A stretch of DNA of 64,000 nt, from positions 138,568-202,567 of the forward strand of contig NZ_JAQUCA010000004.1 of assembly GCF_028686475.1 (NCBI RefSeq), in the 5' to 3' direction. Made by a program: the position numbers and the translations under genes. Shown here one piece after another: positions 8,521-18,696 of the stretch (position 1 is its first letter; each line of letters begins with the position of its first letter). Below the pieces are notes generated by a model that worked only from the letters and a program-made list of their open reading frames with translations, made no database searches and had not been told where the DNA came from. The stretch is from Giesbergeria sp. (lineage in GTDB: Bacteria > Pseudomonadota > Gammaproteobacteria > Burkholderiales > Burkholderiaceae_C).

Positions 8521-10186
8521 TGGACGTGCCACACCTATGCAGACTGTTACCCCTTCCGATAGCGCAGCCCTGCAAGCTGCCCTGGTGCAATGGCAATTTG
8601 GCGATTGGCAAAGCCTGGCTAACATGGAGCGTGATACCCTTCAACAGCACCCAGAGCGTGCCAAGCTGGCCCTACTGGCCGCCGCTGCTCAGCTGCAAAT
8701 CGGCCATGCAATGGAGGCTGAAGCACTGATTCGCTTGGCACAGCAGTGGGGTGTTAGCAAAAAATTGATCAGCCAAATACTGATTGCCGGGGTACATCAC
8801 AGCGTGGCCAGCGTGGCCGCCAGTGCTAACCAGCCACACCATGCGTTGCAGCATCTGAAAAATGCAATGGCTATGGCGGCTGAGATGGCTTTCTCGCCAC
8901 GCCCGTTTAGCGTGAATAAACTGGCTTTGCACAACCTTGGGGATGCGTGGGCTGGTAACACCATTAATACCGTCATCTTTCGCCACCACGGCATCCTGAC
9001 GCACCATAAAATCCAATACACGGCCTTTTACGTTGATGAGCATACCTTGCGACTGGTGCAGCGCGACTTGGTCAGCGACACGCTCAAAACCCACGACATC
9101 CCCGGCCAATACAACCTGCGTGATGCGCACAACAGCATCAGTTTAGGATTAGACCGGGAAAGCCATTTGCACATCAGCTACGATCACCACGTCACCCAAT
9201 TGCGCTATCGCAGATCGCTCAAACCCGGCGACATCACAGCTTGGTCTGATGAGTTGCCTATGACCGGTGCCCACGAAGAAAAGGTGACCTACCCTACCTT
9301 TATTCTGCCACGCCAAGGCTACCCGCTGACTTTGTTGTACCGCGATGGCGTACACAACAAAGGCACTGCCCGCCTCAAAACCTACGATGAAGCCACGCAA
9401 AGTTGGGCCGATCATCCGCAACCCATCCTCAGTGGTGCCGAGCAAAAGCCTTGGACTAGTAACGCCTACTGGAACCACCCGGCTATTGGCAGTGATGGTA
9501 GCCTGCATCTGTCTTTTGTTTGGCGCACCGATACCTTGGGCACAGAACAGCGCATCAACAATATCAATATCGGCTACGCCTGCTCGCACGACAACGGCCT
9601 GAGCTGGCAAACCTCACGCCAGCGCTCTTACAAACTGCCGATTACCCAGGTCAACGCTGAAACCATCCACCCGGTTTCACCCGCTAGCAACCTGATCAAC
9701 CAAACCAGTATGGCGCTGGACAGTGGCAACCGGCCCCATATCGTTTTTTATTCAGATGACCCTGATGGTATTCCACAGTACCAACATCTGTGGTTTGACG
9801 GCAAAGTGTGGCGGCATCAGTTTATCTCACAGCGGAAATTAGCTTTTAGCCTGCAAGGTGGTGGCACCCTGCAAATCCCCATCTGCCGGCCAGAGGTCGT
9901 TATTGATCACGATGATAACGTCTATATGATCACACGGGGTGACCACACCAAAAATCGAATGGCTGCTACCTTGTTGCCCGCACCAGACTACCACTACCTC
10001 CCTAGTAACACCTGTGTGTTATGCGATTTAGACCTTGGGTTTGCTGAGCCCATTATTGACCGTAGTCGGTGGCAGCAAAATAATATTATGACCCTGTTGC
10101 TGCAAAACAACCAGCAACCCAATTACGATATTAATCACCAAAATATCCAGAATTCAGTGACCCTAATTGATATTAAATTCAGTTAA
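8513..10186 (+). CDS. BNR_4-like beta-propeller protein (sialidase/polysaccharide-lyase-like) with helical N-terminal repeat domain
   Basis: YNLRDAHNSISLGLDRESHLHISYDHHVTQLRYRRSL resembles BNR_4 family; no signal peptide; ATG overlaps the preceding stop; ORF track start 8474 is probably too far upstream. Confidence 0.6.
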   Translation: MPDGRATPMQTVTPSDSAALQAALVQWQFGDWQSLANMERDTLQQHPERAKLALLAAAAQLQIGHAMEAEALIRLAQQWGVSKKLISQILIAGVHHSVASVAASANQPHHALQHLKNAMAMAAEMAFSPRPFSVNKLALHNLGDAWAGNTINTVIFRHHGILTHHKIQYTAFYVDEHTLRLVQRDLVSDTLKTHDIPGQYNLRDAHNSISLGLDRESHLHISYDHHVTQLRYRRSLKPGDITAWSDELPMTGAHEEKVTYPTFILPRQGYPLTLLYRDGVHNKGTARLKTYDEATQSWADHPQPILSGAEQKPWTSNAYWNHPAIGSDGSLHLSFVWRTDTLGTEQRINNINIGYACSHDNGLSWQTSRQRSYKLPITQVNAETIHPVSPASNLINQTSMALDSGNRPHIVFYSDDPDGIPQYQHLWFDGKVWRHQFISQRKLAFSLQGGGTLQIPICRPEVVIDHDDNVYMITRGDHTKNRMAATLLPAPDYHYLPSNTCVLCDLDLGFAEPIIDRSRWQQNNIMTLLLQNNQQPNYDINHQNIQNSVTLIDIKFS

Positions 10187-10189
10187 GAT

Positions 10190-13100
10190 ATGACAAAAAA
10201 ATCATCTTTTATTAATAAAACTACTTCAAGTTCTTTATTGACCCATGCGAATCGTGCGTTCCGAGAGGGCAAATACACTGAAGCTATTAATTTTTATGAA
10301 AAAGCCATAAAAAATACTCCAAAGATTGCCCAACTAATTTCAACCAACATAATTCTGGCTAACAAAAGACTAGCTCTCTTAAATGATCAAAAATCAAAGA
10401 TTAACGCGATTCAGGATGGTCAAGCAAATCGTAATAATTCATCCCTAACTGATAATGTTAATTTTTTTGATTTAAAGGCAAACAAGTATATCGAAGATAT
10501 AAGATTTTTTAAAAAATTTATCAATGACGATGATTATAATAAAAAATCCAGCAATACTGATTGGGATACCCGAGAATTAATAAGTATTACTTATGCAAAT
10601 ACAAAAATAAAAATTCCAGAGAAGATTTACGTTGTGCCTGCAATAAATAAGCCGAGAAATACGACGCGTTATCGTGCGTACAATCTTGCTGCTCAAATAA
10701 AAAATATATCTTCTGTTGAAATCATAGATTACAAAAATCTACCAACTGATTTTTTTGAAAATCTATTGAAAGAGAAAAGTATAGTTATATGTCAAAGGTT
10801 AGCACTAACAAGCAAAATAGAGGAAAATTTTTTAAATAAATGTAGAGAGACACCCGCAATTATTATTTATGATATTGACGATCAAATTTTTGATAATTCT
10901 GAACTGGAAGATTGGCGAGTTAAAAATTTATTGGCTCCTCCAAAGTCTTATTATAAAGCCATGTTGTATGCAGATCATTTCTTTGTTTCCACAAAAGAAC
11001 TTAGAAGAAAAATTGAAACTTTATTCAAAAGGCCTACTCATGTTATAAATAATGTAATTAGTCAAGAAGTTATAGATTTATCAAACAAAGCACGTTTAGT
11101 ATCTAGGGCAAGCAAAAAAGATAAAGATCTTACCTTTACCATTGGATATGGCTCCGGCTCTTTTACACATGACCGTGATCTTTCTGTTGCACTAGAAGGC
11201 ATTTCGTTATTTTTAGAAAAAAATACCAATACAGTATTTCATTGTGTTGGAGATGTAAATTTGCCTGAATTATTTCAGAAAAAATTTAAAGATCAAATTA
11301 AATTCACTCCAAAATGCACCTGGTCAGAGCTGCCTAATATTTTAGCACAGTTTGATATACAAATAATTCCCTTGGAAGCTGTATCTTTTAACGAATATAA
11401 AAGTCATATAAGATTTTTAGAATCTAGTATAGTTGGTGTTCCTGTAGTAGCTAGTAATGTTGGTGAGCAATCGCTTACCATTATTAATGGATTTACCGGT
11501 ATATTAACATCAAATTCTAAAGAAGACTGGTTTGGTGCAATTGATTGGATGTATAAAAATACATTAGCCAGACAGGTTATGGGGGATAATGCGAAAAACT
11601 ATGTGCATAAATATTGGACTGAACATTCTCATTTGCGCGCAATTAGATTGCGTGAAGTGCTTGAAGATGCAAGCTTAGGATTGTTACGCGACAAAATATC
11701 TATTATTGCTGTTATCTACAATCCTTTGCATGATGTTAAGGCCTTGTTTGAATCGATACAATCTCATGTCAATGTTCCGTATGAATTGTTAATTTGGATA
11801 AATACCGAATCCGAAGATATAAACAACTATATTCTTGATCAATATAATTCTTCAGCCTACATTATTAATGTAGGCCATAATGTCGGTAAAGCGCATGCTG
11901 CAAATCATTTATTTAAAATAGCATCTGAGCGATTTATCGTAGGACTGGATGATGACTATATAGTCCCTGAATTTTGGGCTGAGGGAATGATCTCAGCTAC
12001 AAAAGCAGTTCCTAAATTAGGTTGGTTATCTACTAATTTAACAAAAGACAGTTCAGGTATTAGAGGCTATGGAAAATCAGCAACATATTCAGGTGGAGTT
12101 AGCATTTATTTGCCATCTGGAGTAGGTGGTTGGGTAGTTTTTACTACCGCCTCCAGCAGAGAGTTGATTGGATATTATAAAGAGCATGGACTCTATGGTG
12201 GTATTGATGGTGATTTTAATAGAAGAGCAAGGGCACTTGGACTGACAACTGGCTATGTCAGAAATGTAGTTGGGAAGCATAAGACACAACGGGACAATAG
12301 CTTAGCTTGGGAACTATTCAAACAACGTATCCAAGATAATATGCGTACGCACGGAAAAGACAGTGATTTAGTAACGGATAAATTTGTTGATTTTTTTGCT
12401 GAACGACCGAAGTCATTAACATGCTCTATAAAAATTAGTACATCTGTAACACATAATGAGAATGTTTGGGGGGATACGCACTTTGCCAACAGCCTCAAAG
12501 CAGCACTAGAAGAATTAGATTATAGCGTTGACGTTTCTAAACATGAAAATTGGTACTCAAATACGCAAAAACCTGATGTCGTGATTCATTTATTTGGCTT
12601 GCATGAATATGAACCAGATCCATACAGTTTAAATATTATTTGGATCATCAGTCATGTAGATAAAATAAATGCAGTTCAATTGAAAAAGTATGACTATGTT
12701 TTCTGCGCTTCGAAGAAGACAGAAGATTTAGTTCGGCAGCTTGTTCCAGAGATAAAAACGGAAGTTTTGCACCAGTGTACGGATCATAAAGTTTTCTTTC
12801 CCGATGACACTGTTTCAAAAGATATAGATGTTTTGTTTGTAGGCAATTCAAGACGTATCTATAGAGATTCTGTTAAGTATGCAGTTGAATCGAATGTTGA
12901 TTTACATGTTTGGGGCACCAAGTGGGAACAATTTATTCCAAAAAATTATATAAAAGGTCAATCTATTGCTTCTGATGAAGTAGCTAACCTCTATAGAAGA
13001 TCGAAAATTGTTCTTAACGATCACTGGGCTGATCAAAATGAGTTTGGTTTAGTCAATAATAGAATTTTTGATGCCTTTGCATGTGGGGCAGCTGTGCTGA

Positions 13101-13369
13101 CAGATGAAAATCAAGGCTTAGTGGATATTTTTGGAAAAATAGAAATTCCAACTTTTAAAGATCAGCGGAGTTTTTCAAAAAATCTTAATCGTTTACTTAT
13201 CGACGAAAAATGGCGGAATTCTTTAGTTAAATCAGCACAAGAATTTTCTTTAAATCAATCTACATTTAGCGCAAGGGCTAAAATTATTCATAATGCAGTG
13301 AAGTTTTTAATAAATTTTTACGTTGATTATAAATCAGAGTTTCTTTATAAATTGAGGAATTTGTCATGA
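10190..13369 (+). CDS. Large multidomain glycosyltransferase (TPR, GT-B, GT2-like, CgeB-like GT-B)
   Basis: 1059 aa; TPR-like start; GT-B region; GT2-like IIAVIYNPLHDVKALFESIQ...GLDDDYIVPEFW; C-terminal DVLFVGNSRRIYRDSV...RIFDAFACGAAVLTDEN. AT-rich. Confidence 0.7.
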   Translation: MTKKSSFINKTTSSSLLTHANRAFREGKYTEAINFYEKAIKNTPKIAQLISTNIILANKRLALLNDQKSKINAIQDGQANRNNSSLTDNVNFFDLKANKYIEDIRFFKKFINDDDYNKKSSNTDWDTRELISITYANTKIKIPEKIYVVPAINKPRNTTRYRAYNLAAQIKNISSVEIIDYKNLPTDFFENLLKEKSIVICQRLALTSKIEENFLNKCRETPAIIIYDIDDQIFDNSELEDWRVKNLLAPPKSYYKAMLYADHFFVSTKELRRKIETLFKRPTHVINNVISQEVIDLSNKARLVSRASKKDKDLTFTIGYGSGSFTHDRDLSVALEGISLFLEKNTNTVFHCVGDVNLPELFQKKFKDQIKFTPKCTWSELPNILAQFDIQIIPLEAVSFNEYKSHIRFLESSIVGVPVVASNVGEQSLTIINGFTGILTSNSKEDWFGAIDWMYKNTLARQVMGDNAKNYVHKYWTEHSHLRAIRLREVLEDASLGLLRDKISIIAVIYNPLHDVKALFESIQSHVNVPYELLIWINTESEDINNYILDQYNSSAYIINVGHNVGKAHAANHLFKIASERFIVGLDDDYIVPEFWAEGMISATKAVPKLGWLSTNLTKDSSGIRGYGKSATYSGGVSIYLPSGVGGWVVFTTASSRELIGYYKEHGLYGGIDGDFNRRARALGLTTGYVRNVVGKHKTQRDNSLAWELFKQRIQDNMRTHGKDSDLVTDKFVDFFAERPKSLTCSIKISTSVTHNENVWGDTHFANSLKAALEELDYSVDVSKHENWYSNTQKPDVVIHLFGLHEYEPDPYSLNIIWIISHVDKINAVQLKKYDYVFCASKKTEDLVRQLVPEIKTEVLHQCTDHKVFFPDDTVSKDIDVLFVGNSRRIYRDSVKYAVESNVDLHVWGTKWEQFIPKNYIKGQSIASDEVANLYRRSKIVLNDHWADQNEFGLVNNRIFDAFACGAAVLTDENQGLVDIFGKIEIPTFKDQRSFSKNLNRLLIDEKWRNSLVKSAQEFSLNQSTFSARAKIIHNAVKFLINFYVDYKSEFLYKLRNLS

Positions 13370-15255
13370 GTGCTTTTAGTGAAATTTTATTGGCCTATCA
13401 AGAATCTGTTAATAAGAAAAAATTCTCAGAGGCATTAGAGGCAGCAAAAAAAATGGTGGAATTAAATCCATTAATTATGCGTTCTCATATAATTCTGATT
13501 CAAGAATATTTGCGATTAGATGATTTTGATAATGCAAGGGATGCGTGTGAACGTGCTTCTTATTATGATCCAAATTATCCGGATTTAGTTAAGTGGAAAG
13601 ATAGAGTTAATTTTCTTTTAAAGAAAAGATTGGATTACGAAAAAAAAATAATTTTAATAGAAAATGAACTTGAAAATGATGATTTAAGCTTCGATGTTCT
13701 TTATTCATTTTTGCTGATTTGCTCTAAGAGTGGCGATAGAAATAAATTAATTTCTGTATTGAAAAAAATTTGGTTGAAAGATTTGAGCTATCACCAAAGA
13801 GCTGCTCTTTTTCCATTTTTGCTTGACTCGCTTTCGGGAGTTTTATTAAATAATTTTCATGATATTAATAAAGTTTTATTTACAAAAATTCGTGCTAAAG
13901 ACTTGAATAGTATATACTCAATTTCTTCGGAGTCTAATAAAAAACTGCATATTGAAACTCTACAATCATTATACAAAACTCAAATATTTCATGAAATAAA
14001 AACTAATGATTTGGTTGAAGTAAGCCCAGTTGGTGAGAATTTACATTGTAAGAGCAATGTTTATTTATTGGTTTCGTTTTTGCCGATTGATAAAACGTCA
14101 ACACACTTGGCTGCTGTTGCTGAACTAGTACGTATATACCAAAATTTGGGGTGTCAGGTGACGGTTTTTTGTTCATTGCTGAGTCTGTCTGGAACAAGAA
14201 ACTTAAAACCATTTGATTTGGAAGACTCTGATTTTTATGTGAGAGAGCTTTCAAGGCATATACAAATGTTGAATGGGGGGGAGAAGGTTAATATATTGGC
14301 TCCGAATACATCTGCAGTTTGCAGTAGTCTGGAGTTACATTTACTCTCGATAGAAAAATTACTTGCTTCTATAGAATGTTCTTCGTTTAATATTGCAATT
14401 GCTTTATCGGGGCCTTTTGCGTGCTATAAATTGATATCGGCATTCAAAAAATTACCTATACGAAAGTTTTTATTTTCTACTCAGGGGGCAGATAATCTGT
14501 TTGAGCTAGAAAAGTTTTTTGATTATGTATTGACAGTAGCAGATCTAAGTGATGCTGATCGAAAAAAAATTAAAAGTCACTTTGATATTGAGAAGTTTAT
14601 AAAACGCAAGGCACCTGTTCCGTTGTTTGCTTGGGAGACTATTTTGGATAATGAGGCCAATGCTGGTCTCCAAGAGCTTATTGATCCAGTAGATATTGCT
14701 AATCGGAAAATTGTTATTGTTACTGCTGGTGAAATGTTTTCAAGGCGGATGAATCAAGAATTTCTTGGATTGTTAAATAAGATAACTGATGGTTACGAAG
14801 AAGAAGATATTGCTATTTTAATTTTGGGTGACTCAAAAGAGGTTTTGCTAGCTAATTTTCCAGATTTGGAGAGGTTCGTAAAGTCAATCTTTGCTTATCG
14901 GGCTGTAGATCGTTTATATTCTTTTTTTTCAAAACTCTCAAGTTTTGATAACGTTGTTTATTTGTATCCAAGACATCCTGGATCTGGTAGGTGTAATGCT
15001 TATGCTATCATGGCAGGGTTGCCAGTTGTTTTATTCAAAGGTAATGATATAGGTGATGCCGTGCATGATTACATGCAGCATGATTCAGTTAATTCTATTG
15101 TTTTAGATGTTCAGCATTTAATTGCTGATAATAATTTTAGGAAAAATTATATTGATAAATCTATATTGCGTATGAATCTTTATAATAAAGAGGCAGAGCT
15201 GAGCATGGAAGAATTATTGGACGTAGAAAAATATCCGGCTAGAATATCCGGCTAA
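13366..15255 (+). CDS. TPR-containing GT-B-like protein of unknown specificity
   Basis: N-terminal TPR-like repeats; C-terminal HPGSGRCNAYAIMAGLPVVLFKGNDIGD resembles a GT-B acceptor region; overlaps preceding stop; AT-rich. Confidence 0.5.
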   Translation: MSAFSEILLAYQESVNKKKFSEALEAAKKMVELNPLIMRSHIILIQEYLRLDDFDNARDACERASYYDPNYPDLVKWKDRVNFLLKKRLDYEKKIILIENELENDDLSFDVLYSFLLICSKSGDRNKLISVLKKIWLKDLSYHQRAALFPFLLDSLSGVLLNNFHDINKVLFTKIRAKDLNSIYSISSESNKKLHIETLQSLYKTQIFHEIKTNDLVEVSPVGENLHCKSNVYLLVSFLPIDKTSTHLAAVAELVRIYQNLGCQVTVFCSLLSLSGTRNLKPFDLEDSDFYVRELSRHIQMLNGGEKVNILAPNTSAVCSSLELHLLSIEKLLASIECSSFNIAIALSGPFACYKLISAFKKLPIRKFLFSTQGADNLFELEKFFDYVLTVADLSDADRKKIKSHFDIEKFIKRKAPVPLFAWETILDNEANAGLQELIDPVDIANRKIVIVTAGEMFSRRMNQEFLGLLNKITDGYEEEDIAILILGDSKEVLLANFPDLERFVKSIFAYRAVDRLYSFFSKLSSFDNVVYLYPRHPGSGRCNAYAIMAGLPVVLFKGNDIGDAVHDYMQHDSVNSIVLDVQHLIADNNFRKNYIDKSILRMNLYNKEAELSMEELLDVEKYPARISG

Positions 15256-15308
15256 AGAAATTTTTTAAGGTTAAATTTAATTAAATGTGTGTCGAATAAA
15301 AAATTAAT

Positions 15309-16418
15309 ATGAGTGATAAACCTATTTATGTTACCCAGCCCTACCTCCCTCCGCTGGAAGAATTCACACCGTACCTGCAAAAAATTTGGAATAATAAAAT
15401 ATTAACTAATAGTGGTCTATTTCACCAACAGCTGGAACAAGCACTGTGCGACCATTTGGGTGTTGAGCATGTAGCTTTATTCTCTAATGGCACGCTCGGT
15501 CTCATTACTGCCCTGCAAGCTTTGCGCATCACAGGGGAGGTCATCACTACGCCCTATTCCTTCGTTGCTACCGCGCACTCACTGTTATGGAATAGTAATA
15601 AGCCAGTTTTTATCGATGTGGAGCCACATACTCTGAATATTGATCCAAACAAGATTGAAGCTTCTATCACACCAAAAACGACTGCCATCATGCCGGTGCA
15701 TTGCTATGGCAACCCCTGCGATACGGAGGCTATTCAAAAAATCGCTGACAATTACAATTTGCGTGTGATTTACGATGCTGCCCACGCCTTTGGCGTGAAA
15801 GATGCCGGTGGTAGCGTCTTGCGCCATGGCGACCTATCTGTGCTGAGTTTTCATGCCACCAAGGTGTTTAACACCTTTGAAGGCGGTGCCATTATTTGTC
15901 CCGATGCGAAAACCAAGCAACGCATTGACCATTTGAAGAATTTTGGTTTTGTGGATGAAACAACGGTGGTTGCTCCTGGTATCAATGCCAAAATGAGTGA
16001 AATCAACGCAGCTTTCGGTTTGTTACAGCTCAAGCACATGCCCTATGTGATGCAGCGTCGTGCTGAAATTGACACCCAATATCGTACCCAGCTGCAAGAT
16101 ATACCCGGTATTTACTGCTTACCCCAATCCGGCCAAACGGTTGCCAATTATTCTTATTTTCCGGTACTTGTTCAGCCAAGCTACCCTGTGAGCCGCAATG
16201 CTTTATACCAAAAACTTCGTGAACAAGGGATTTTTGCACGTCGTTACTTTTACCCATTAATTTCGGACTTTTCCATGTATCGGGCTTTGCCCTCAGCAAC
16301 ACGTGCCAATTTGCCAGTTGCATCTAATGCGGCAGAAAAAGTATTGTGCCTACCTATTTATCCAGCCTTGAGTAGCACTGATGTAGATAGAATAATAGCG
16401 GCAATTCGAAAGGGTTGA
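15309..16418 (+). CDS. DegT/DnrJ/EryC1/StrS family aminotransferase
   Basis: FSNGTLGLITALQAL, VIYDAAHAFGVK, SFHATKVFNTFEGGAI (PLP lysine). Confidence 0.9.
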   Translation: MSDKPIYVTQPYLPPLEEFTPYLQKIWNNKILTNSGLFHQQLEQALCDHLGVEHVALFSNGTLGLITALQALRITGEVITTPYSFVATAHSLLWNSNKPVFIDVEPHTLNIDPNKIEASITPKTTAIMPVHCYGNPCDTEAIQKIADNYNLRVIYDAAHAFGVKDAGGSVLRHGDLSVLSFHATKVFNTFEGGAIICPDAKTKQRIDHLKNFGFVDETTVVAPGINAKMSEINAAFGLLQLKHMPYVMQRRAEIDTQYRTQLQDIPGIYCLPQSGQTVANYSYFPVLVQPSYPVSRNALYQKLREQGIFARRYFYPLISDFSMYRALPSATRANLPVASNAAEKVLCLPIYPALSSTDVDRIIAAIRKG

Positions 16419-16419
16419 A

Positions 16420-17109
16420 ATGAAAATTGCATTGATGCAGCCTTATTTTTTTCCGTACATTGGCTATTACCAATTAGTACACTCTGTTGATGAGTTTGTG
16501 TTTTATGATGATGCAGCTTTTATTAAACAAGGGTATATTAATAGAAACAGAATTTTGCTAGGCGCAGCGCCTCATAATTTTAGTCTTGCTGTAAAAAATG
16601 TAAGTAGCTTCAGGCCAATAAAAAACCATGATTATTTAAACAACTTTTCGAACTTTAAGAGACAACTTTACTCATCTTATTCAAAGGCGCCAAACTTTAA
16701 GGATGCCATTCAATTGGTAGAACAGGTGCTTGATGAATCTAACAACAACGTAGCTCATAAAAATGCCTCCAGCATTACAACAATTTTTGATTATTTGGGT
16801 ATTGAGAAAAAATTCTCATTTTCTTCAGATTTGATAATTTCAGAAGAAATAAGAGGGCAAAATCGAGTGATTGAAATATGTAAATTGAAATCAGCAATTA
16901 AATATATTAATTCACCCGGTGGTAAATCTCTTTACAATAAAAAAATTTTTTCGGATAATTATATTGAATTAAGTTTTATTGAGTCTGAAGAAATTAGTTA
17001 TAAACAAAAAGGCTCAGAATTTACACCCAACTTGTCAATGATTGATATGTTAATGTGGTGCGATAAAGCCTCTATCTTAAAATATTTATCAAATTATAAT
17101 TTATCGTAA
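16420..17109 (+). CDS. WbqC-like family protein
   Basis: MKIALMQPYFFPYIGYYQLVHSVDEFVFYDDAAFIKQGYINRNRI is characteristic of WbqC family. Confidence 0.85.
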   Translation: MKIALMQPYFFPYIGYYQLVHSVDEFVFYDDAAFIKQGYINRNRILLGAAPHNFSLAVKNVSSFRPIKNHDYLNNFSNFKRQLYSSYSKAPNFKDAIQLVEQVLDESNNNVAHKNASSITTIFDYLGIEKKFSFSSDLIISEEIRGQNRVIEICKLKSAIKYINSPGGKSLYNKKIFSDNYIELSFIESEEISYKQKGSEFTPNLSMIDMLMWCDKASILKYLSNYNLS

Positions 17110-17136
17110 ATATTTTTATATATTTTCACTACTGAA

Positions 17137-18117
17137 ATGTTAAATAAAAAAGCAATTGGAGGTTATTTTGAATTAGAACTTCCAAGAAATTTCTCTGAAA
17201 AATATCCGAATGCACTCAAGTTTCAGTCTGCACGTGCAGCATTTCTGGCATTGCTTCAGCAAATGCCTCACATCAAGCGCGTTTGGATGCCGTACTACAT
17301 CTGTGACAGCATGATGATGCCGGTATATGCAGCAGGTAAAGAATTGAGTTTTTATACTATTAATCAACAGTTCAAAATAGAACATCCACCAGAATTATCA
17401 GCAAATGATTTACTGCTTTATGTGAATTATTTTGGCATTTGCGACAGTAATGTTTTTGAGGTGATAGCACAATTTAATCCTGAACAAATCATTATTGACT
17501 GTTCACAGGCTTTTTATTCTGGCCCATTTCAATGCTTGGCAACTATTTATTCACTGCGTAAATTTTTTGGTGTACCCGATGGTGGGTTGCTTGTTACATC
17601 TAAAGACGTAGTATTGCCAGCATGTCAAGACGTAGAAAGTATAAAACGTTGTACTCACTTGTTAGAGCGGTTGGCATTTTCTGCTGAAACTGGTTATGAA
17701 AGTTATAAAATGGCTGAAGCCAGCTTGGATGATCCAACGCCGAAGAGGATGTCTCAGCTTACACAAATTATTATGGCTACGATAGATTATTCATTAATTG
17801 AGAATAAACGTTCAGAAAATTTTGCTTTTCTTCAAAAAGAACTTGGCTCAACAAATAAAATAAAAATTAAAGATACATCAACGGTGGCTCCACTTTGTTA
17901 TCCTTACTTGCAAGAAAAAGAGCAATTAAAAGAATTATTAATAAATGAAAAAATATTTATCCCTACTTATTGGCCTGATGTTACATCAAGAATAAATGAG
18001 ATTTCTTTTGAAAAGCAATTAATTAAAAACATGCTTGCAATTCCTTGTGATCAAAGATATAAAAAATCTGACCTAACTTTAGTTGTTGATTTAATTAAAC
18101 AGGGAGAAATGTTATGA
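17137..18117 (+). CDS. PLP-dependent aminotransferase-like protein (divergent DegT-like)
   Basis: QIIIDCSQAFYSG and SLRKFFGVPDGGLLV resemble the PLP pocket and lysine of DegT enzymes. Confidence 0.55.
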   Translation: MLNKKAIGGYFELELPRNFSEKYPNALKFQSARAAFLALLQQMPHIKRVWMPYYICDSMMMPVYAAGKELSFYTINQQFKIEHPPELSANDLLLYVNYFGICDSNVFEVIAQFNPEQIIIDCSQAFYSGPFQCLATIYSLRKFFGVPDGGLLVTSKDVVLPACQDVESIKRCTHLLERLAFSAETGYESYKMAEASLDDPTPKRMSQLTQIIMATIDYSLIENKRSENFAFLQKELGSTNKIKIKDTSTVAPLCYPYLQEKEQLKELLINEKIFIPTYWPDVTSRINEISFEKQLIKNMLAIPCDQRYKKSDLTLVVDLIKQGEML

Positions 18118-18674
18118 ATATTAAAGGAAAAATTGTTACTTTAAGAGCGCCAGAGTTATCTGATGTTCCAGTTCTTCATGAATGGAGTAATGATCCAGAA
18201 ATATGGAAAATGCTCGGTGGGTGGCATTTTCCATTTTCTTCAAAATCTACAGAAGAATGGGTAAAAAGTAGAAAAGATAACAATTTAACAGATCACGTTT
18301 TTTGCATCGAAACACCAGACGAGGGAGTCATTGGAACAGCAAATATCGTTAATATTGATTGGAAAAATAAAAATGCTTTCCATGGAATGATGATTGGAAA
18401 GAAAAATCTTCGAGGCAAGGGCTATGCACTCGATGCTTTGTTTTCAATAATGCGTTATGCTTTTATGGATTTAGGCTTACATCGGCTCGATGGTGATATG
18501 ATTGAATACAATACAAGATCCATTGAGTTTTATATCAAAAAAGGTGGTTGGAAGCACGAAGGAATTCGGAAAAATTGGTTTTATAGAGACGGGCGTTTTT
18601 ATGATAAAGTCATTGTGGGTGTTGAGCAAAATGATTATATTGAAATCATAAAAAAATCAAATTATTGGGAATAA
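18114..18674 (+). CDS. GNAT family N-acetyltransferase (RimJ/RimL-like)
   Basis: [27 protein letters not shown]...[27 protein letters not shown]...[28 protein letters not shown]. Confidence 0.85.
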   Translation: MNIKGKIVTLRAPELSDVPVLHEWSNDPEIWKMLGGWHFPFSSKSTEEWVKSRKDNNLTDHVFCIETPDEGVIGTANIVNIDWKNKNAFHGMMIGKKNLRGKGYALDALFSIMRYAFMDLGLHRLDGDMIEYNTRSIEFYIKKGGWKHEGIRKNWFYRDGRFYDKVIVGVEQNDYIEIIKKSNYWE

Positions 18675-18696
18675 TTTCTTAAAAAACATCATTGCT

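Noticed and set aside
246-9602. Numerous antisense or alternate-frame ORFs in the capsule export region
   Set aside because: Shadow ORFs of GC-rich genes; low-complexity translations (His/Arg/Ala-rich), no recognisable domains, overlapping well-supported genes
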